A stretch of DNA of 64,000 bases from Cunninghamia lanceolata (lineage: Eukaryota; Streptophyta; Pinopsida; Cupressales; Cupressaceae), in the NCBI GenBank assembly GCA_027924645.1, contig BSBN01000888.1:17868501-17932500 (forward strand). The letters run 5' to 3'. Both the position numbers and the translations under genes were made by a program. Under the pieces are notes generated by a model. The model saw nothing but the letters and a program-made list of their open reading frames with translations, searched no databases and was not told the DNA's origin. Below are positions 60,253 to 64,000 of the stretch, in pieces; within the stretch, counting starts at the first letter, position 1; each line of letters opens with the position of its first letter.

Positions 60253-62689
60253 TGTAATGTCCCCTTCTAGTAAGCAAAAATTTTCGCACCCTTGCGAACA
60301 ATTTCAACTTACCAAAAGAGAACATTAGTATTCCATTTTTCTTTTCCTTTTAATCTTGATGATAATAATAAACATAACCATATACTATTTGCCATTTCAT
60401 AAATCCATTTTTTTCCATACATCATCATTCTCCTTGGGTGAGATAATCCTTAGGCCTCTTATTAACCTCACCTTCCACCTTGTGAGAGAAGATTCGTTAG
60501 GTGGGTGATGTCATCTCAATCCTATGGGTCCATTAATATTATTCCTTAGTTTGTCAACCAATGCCCATAATTCCTTAGTTCATCAACTAAGGCCTATAAT
60601 TCCTTAGTTCGTCAACTAAGGCCCATTCCTTCGATACTTAAATCGAAGGTCCATAGTAATATCCTTGATTCGTCAATCAAGGCCCATTCCCATGGAATGA
60701 TCAATACCTACCATAAGTATCTACCCCACCTTTTTTAGTGTTAGGTGGTTAATTAGGAAGTCTTGTATCTAGTCTTAGGAATTCATGCCTTTATTAATCT
60801 TAGGGTTTTACCCTAAAGCCTTCATTAATCTTTAGGTTTTATCCTAGAGCCTTCTCCCTAGGTTTTACCCTAAGGCCTTAATTAATCTTCATCTATACAT
60901 ATACATACTTTTTATCTCTCATACGTCATTTATTAACAACTTATGAATTCAAATCATACAAGATACATATTTAAAATATAAATTTCAGACATAAATGTAT
61001 ATATCACATATATCAGTTTTCTACTTAATAACCTTATTATTTATATCTTTCAAGTTATAAATTGAACAAGTAATTATAAATTCTTACAAATCATAAATTG
61101 AATAAGTAAATATAAATACTTACTTACCTGCTTTACCTGAGATTCCTTACCTATGTTGTGGTAATATAGTCTTTATTGTATTGCTGTTATAAAATGCAGA
61201 TCTAAATATATGTATTTATCCCATACTCTTTTTATATTTTCTCCCCATGATCCTTTTCCTTGGCTGCCCTCATGTCTTCCTTGTGATATGTTCTTGCTGT
61301 GTCTTTGATGAATTCAAATGATGTTTCTTCTTTATTGCCTTTATTGAATTCACAGTTATTTATTTATTTCTTTTTATTACTTCATTCTTTCGATGATGAT
61401 TTCCTTCTATCTCACAACCTTTATTTATTTCCCTTTCAAGGGATATGTTCGAAGAGGTATGTCTCTTATTATTTTTATTACTTTATATTAATTTCCTTTT
61501 GTGGTAAAACTAGTTCTAACCATACATAACTCCCTTATCATAAGACGATAGGTTAAAAGATGTTTATTATTATTTATTTACCTTATTTGTATTTATATTA
61601 TCTCATTATAATAAATGATATATTATTTATATTTATATTACATTATAAGATAATAATAATAATATTTGTATTTATATTATTAGATATATTTATAATATAT
61701 TATTTATTAATGTGCTGCACTTATAAATATCTTCCTTTGACCTCCCCTTAATCTTTTTAAAGTACATTATTTATATAATATATATAGTATAAATAAATAT
61801 TTTTGTTATTAAGTATAGGAGCTCTTTTATTTTATTTTATTTCCAAGCATATAATATGGTGGGATAATGTTTGTCTTATTAGACTTTTATTTTTATATGA
61901 TTTTATTTTGAATTAAACCTTTTGTTTAACCGTATTACTTTGTCTTATTCCAAATTACTTTACTTTCTAACTTTAATAGGTAAGACTCTTCATAATATTT
62001 ATTTTTATATATAATAATATATCTTATTAATTACTCACATAAATATTATATTAAAATATTTATATTTATAATATATCTAGTTAATTAAAATATAAATATA
62101 TATATGTCATATATTTTATAATACTTAAATTATATTAAATTAATAATATTATTTATTAACTAATACATATTAATAATATATTTTAAAGAAATATATTATA
62201 TATTTAGTTTATATAAGGCTAACTTATTATTTAAATAAACAATTCAATTATAAATCTATAGGGACATGACAACCCTTCCCACTCAAGATTGCTTGTCCTC
62301 AAGCAATTAAAATTAGGTATCCTAAAGTGATATTTAATAACATTATATTTTATTAGGTTTCCTTATATAAAATAATGTTTCACTCACCAATAATATAAAA
62401 TAACCTCTAGAAAATGTAACAAATTAATATAGCTAATAAACTATAGTGCTATAAATAATATAGGGGCCTAAAATAATAATTTATAAATTTGGGTTTACCC
62501 TTTTAAATTTTCAGCACTAAATTTACATAAAGGCATTTCTATTTATTTAATTATAAAAAATGTTTTAATGACTACTAATATTATTTTAATGCCATGATTA
62601 ACCAATAGCATCAAATAAACATTCCAAACCAAATAACCAAATGTCAAACATACCTGACACAACCAAAGTGAAAATGGAGGGGCACTACA
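60253..62689 (-). repeat. 5' LTR of element D
   Basis: 2,437 bp; differs from the 3' LTR by scattered substitutions, small indels and loss of one ~30 bp hairpin unit. Hairpins lie at 60573-60592, 60602-60621, 60628-60649 and 60663-60682. A minus-strand TATA-like TATTTATA at about 61718-61728 would place the hairpins in the transcribed R-U5 leader, a few hundred bases before the primer site. Confidence 0.93.
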
Positions 62690-62694
62690 AGAGG
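62690..62694. repeat. Target site duplication AGAGG (right)
   Basis: Matches 54875-54879. Confidence 0.93.
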
Positions 62695-62887
62695 GGTGAG
62701 CCTCTTACTTGGTAGTAGATTGGGAACCTTGTTTTAGATTGATGCATTTATTGTTGAATACAATAGTCCTTATGTGAGGAGAATTTTCGTGGCTACTTCC
62801 TTGGGTAAAGATATGGTATCATCTTTAGTGAATGGTCTTAGTTTCTAGGTACCTAAAAACCTTGAAAAATAAAAACCTTAAATTGAT

Positions 62888-63175
62888 GTGTTGGTCAACT
62901 ATAATCTTGAATTTAATTTCAATAAGAAGTGTGTTTATGGTAAGAAAAAAATCATTTATTTTTACTTGAATTATCATAATTCATCTGATATTTTGGATCT
63001 TATTCATTTTTACGTATTTCATCATCTTGATGTTCCTTCAATTGCTACTTCTACATATTATGTTACATTTATTGATTATTATAGCAAAACAACATGGGTA
63101 TATTTTCTAAAGAGTAAATATGAAGTTTTCAATCATTTTATGGAATTTAAACCAATGGTAGAATTATAGATTGAA
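62888..63175 (+). pseudogene. Ty1/copia integrase remnant
   Basis: Plus strand. 'LDLIHFYVFHHLDVPSIATS' corresponds to the copia integrase start (LDLVHSDV...), 'YYVTFIDYYSKTTWVYFLKS' to its catalytic core, and 'EVFNHFMEFKPMVE' follows. A partial zinc-binding end ('KKCVYGKKK') precedes it. The first catalytic Asp appears replaced by Tyr ('HFYV' for 'HSDV'). It ends at a stop at 63167. 62695-62887 upstream is decayed with no clear domain. Confidence 0.85.
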
Positions 63176-64000
63176 AATATGGGTAAAAGAATGAAGTTGA
63201 GTCCACTTCTCATGGATGTTTCAAACTTAGCCAAAAACCTCAAAATTGAGAAAAACAAAATGAGATCATGTTATGGATCAAGATCTTGAGCCTAAATTCA
63301 AAATGGGATCCCATTTCATAGCGCGATCTCGAGCCTGGGATCATCAAACAGGATCTCATTTCATAAACGTTTTTAATTTTTTTTTAGAATGTCCTGCAAC
63401 CTCATTTTCACCACAAACAAGAGCAAAACTAGAATGGGATCCCAAGTTTGAGATAGCAATTTCCAGCCATCCACCAGTCTAGGTGAGTTATATTTTCCCT
63501 TTTTTCTCATTTTCTAGTATTTTCTTATTTGTATGTAAGTTTATTTTATGTATTTTTGTGAATTAGGTTTTTATATTTGGTTTGAATCTTCCTGCAAAAC
63601 ATATAAACCCTACATTAAATTAAAACTAAAAAATTTACCTTCCACACAAAAAAATTACCCTAAAATAAATTGAAACAAAAATATTTGTACCCTTCAAACA
63701 AAAATACGAACCATATACTAAGATTCAATCACATCTACAAATCAAAAAATAAGCTTTAGTTACCGTTTAATGGTAAACTGACTGCCATTTTAGTTTTAGT
63801 TATATTTTCATTTGCATTGCACTATGTCTAAAATATGTATGCAAATATTTCAAAATCAGATAATACTTAATTTCTTTGAGAAAACAATCTAGATTTGTCT
63901 AAGTTTATTTCATTCCATTATTTAGCACTTATTATTAATTGTTTAATCTAGCCACATATAATTAGAATTTGCAGCACATGGCATTTATATGTACCCATGC
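63176..64000. other. Right-edge non-coding sequence
   Basis: No ORF of note (63273-63482 has no known motif). From about 63265 to 63450 the word GGGATC recurs with a perfect 16-base palindrome AAATGGGATCCCATTT at 63301-63316 and a further AATGGGATCCCAAG near 63434. The remainder is AT-rich without recognisable features. Confidence 0.5.

Larger units (their letters stand above)
54880..62689 (-). mobile_element. Element D: complete non-coding LTR element (LARD-like)
   Basis: 7,810 bp on the minus strand: 5' LTR 60253-62689, primer site 60239-60250, a 2.9 kb internal region without gag or pol, a PPT next to the 3' LTR at 54880-57347, and AGAGG duplications. LTR ends on the minus strand are TGTAGTGCCCCTCC and GGGGACATTACA. 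The start is nearly the same as the start of the 5.97 kb solo LTR, placing both in one lineage. It must depend on enzymes from another element. Confidence 0.92.

Overview
The window is plant nuclear DNA made almost entirely of LTR retrotransposons and their remains. No host gene, tRNA, rRNA or CRISPR array was recognised. Clues are plant-type Ty3/gypsy and Ty1/copia domains, initiator-Met-tRNA primer sites (TGGTATCAGAGC), very long LTRs (up to about 6 kb), deep nesting and an AT-rich background. A seed plant with a large genome, most likely a gymnosperm, is my inference; no gene here proves it.

Layout. 1-5220: right end of a plus-strand Ty3/gypsy element (RNase H, integrase, probable 2.5 kb LTR full of ATACAAAGG words). 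5221-14820: a minus-strand Tat-like gypsy element (LTR, PBS, gag, protease, extra RNase H), split inside gag by array B, three LTRs alternating with two short internal regions (7634-12870). 14864-34243: a three-layer nest. A minus-strand ~1,100-codon ORF of unknown function is split by a minus-strand element with copia-type ends (16654-32638, TSD TTAAG). That element is itself split inside its gag zinc knuckles by a plus-strand 8.7 kb element (22033-30769, TSD GATAT) with 3.03 kb LTRs and a single 515-codon ORF. 34244-36300: a non-coding stretch with many imperfect palindromes. 36349-44827: a plus-strand chromovirus (PBS, gag, protease, integrase, chromodomain, LTR) whose reverse transcriptase and RNase H are missing and replaced by array A, another LTR-internal-LTR-internal-LTR array (38060-42647). 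44830-53050: a second plus-strand gypsy remnant split in its integrase by a 5,971 bp solo LTR (46495-52465, TSD TATTG). 53079-53263: a (TA)n tract. 54880-62689: a complete minus-strand non-coding LTR element (TSD AGAGG). 62690-63170: a decayed copia integrase.

How the parts may work together. Most elements here lack a polymerase of their own. Arrays A and B share LTR ends (TGYAGGAGCA start, CTACATCA end) with the chromovirus, and element D shares its LTR start with the 5.97 kb solo LTR, so mobilisation in trans by autonomous relatives is the natural reading. The least explained signal is that unrelated LTRs or leaders in this window each carry dense arrays of short hairpins built from their own word (TTGTATGT/ACATACAA; GATGAC/GTCATC; ATGCAT; CCTTAGTT/AACTAAGG). 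In one family the two stem arms change together. Two element families also carry ~1,000-codon coiled-coil ORFs where pol would normally be.
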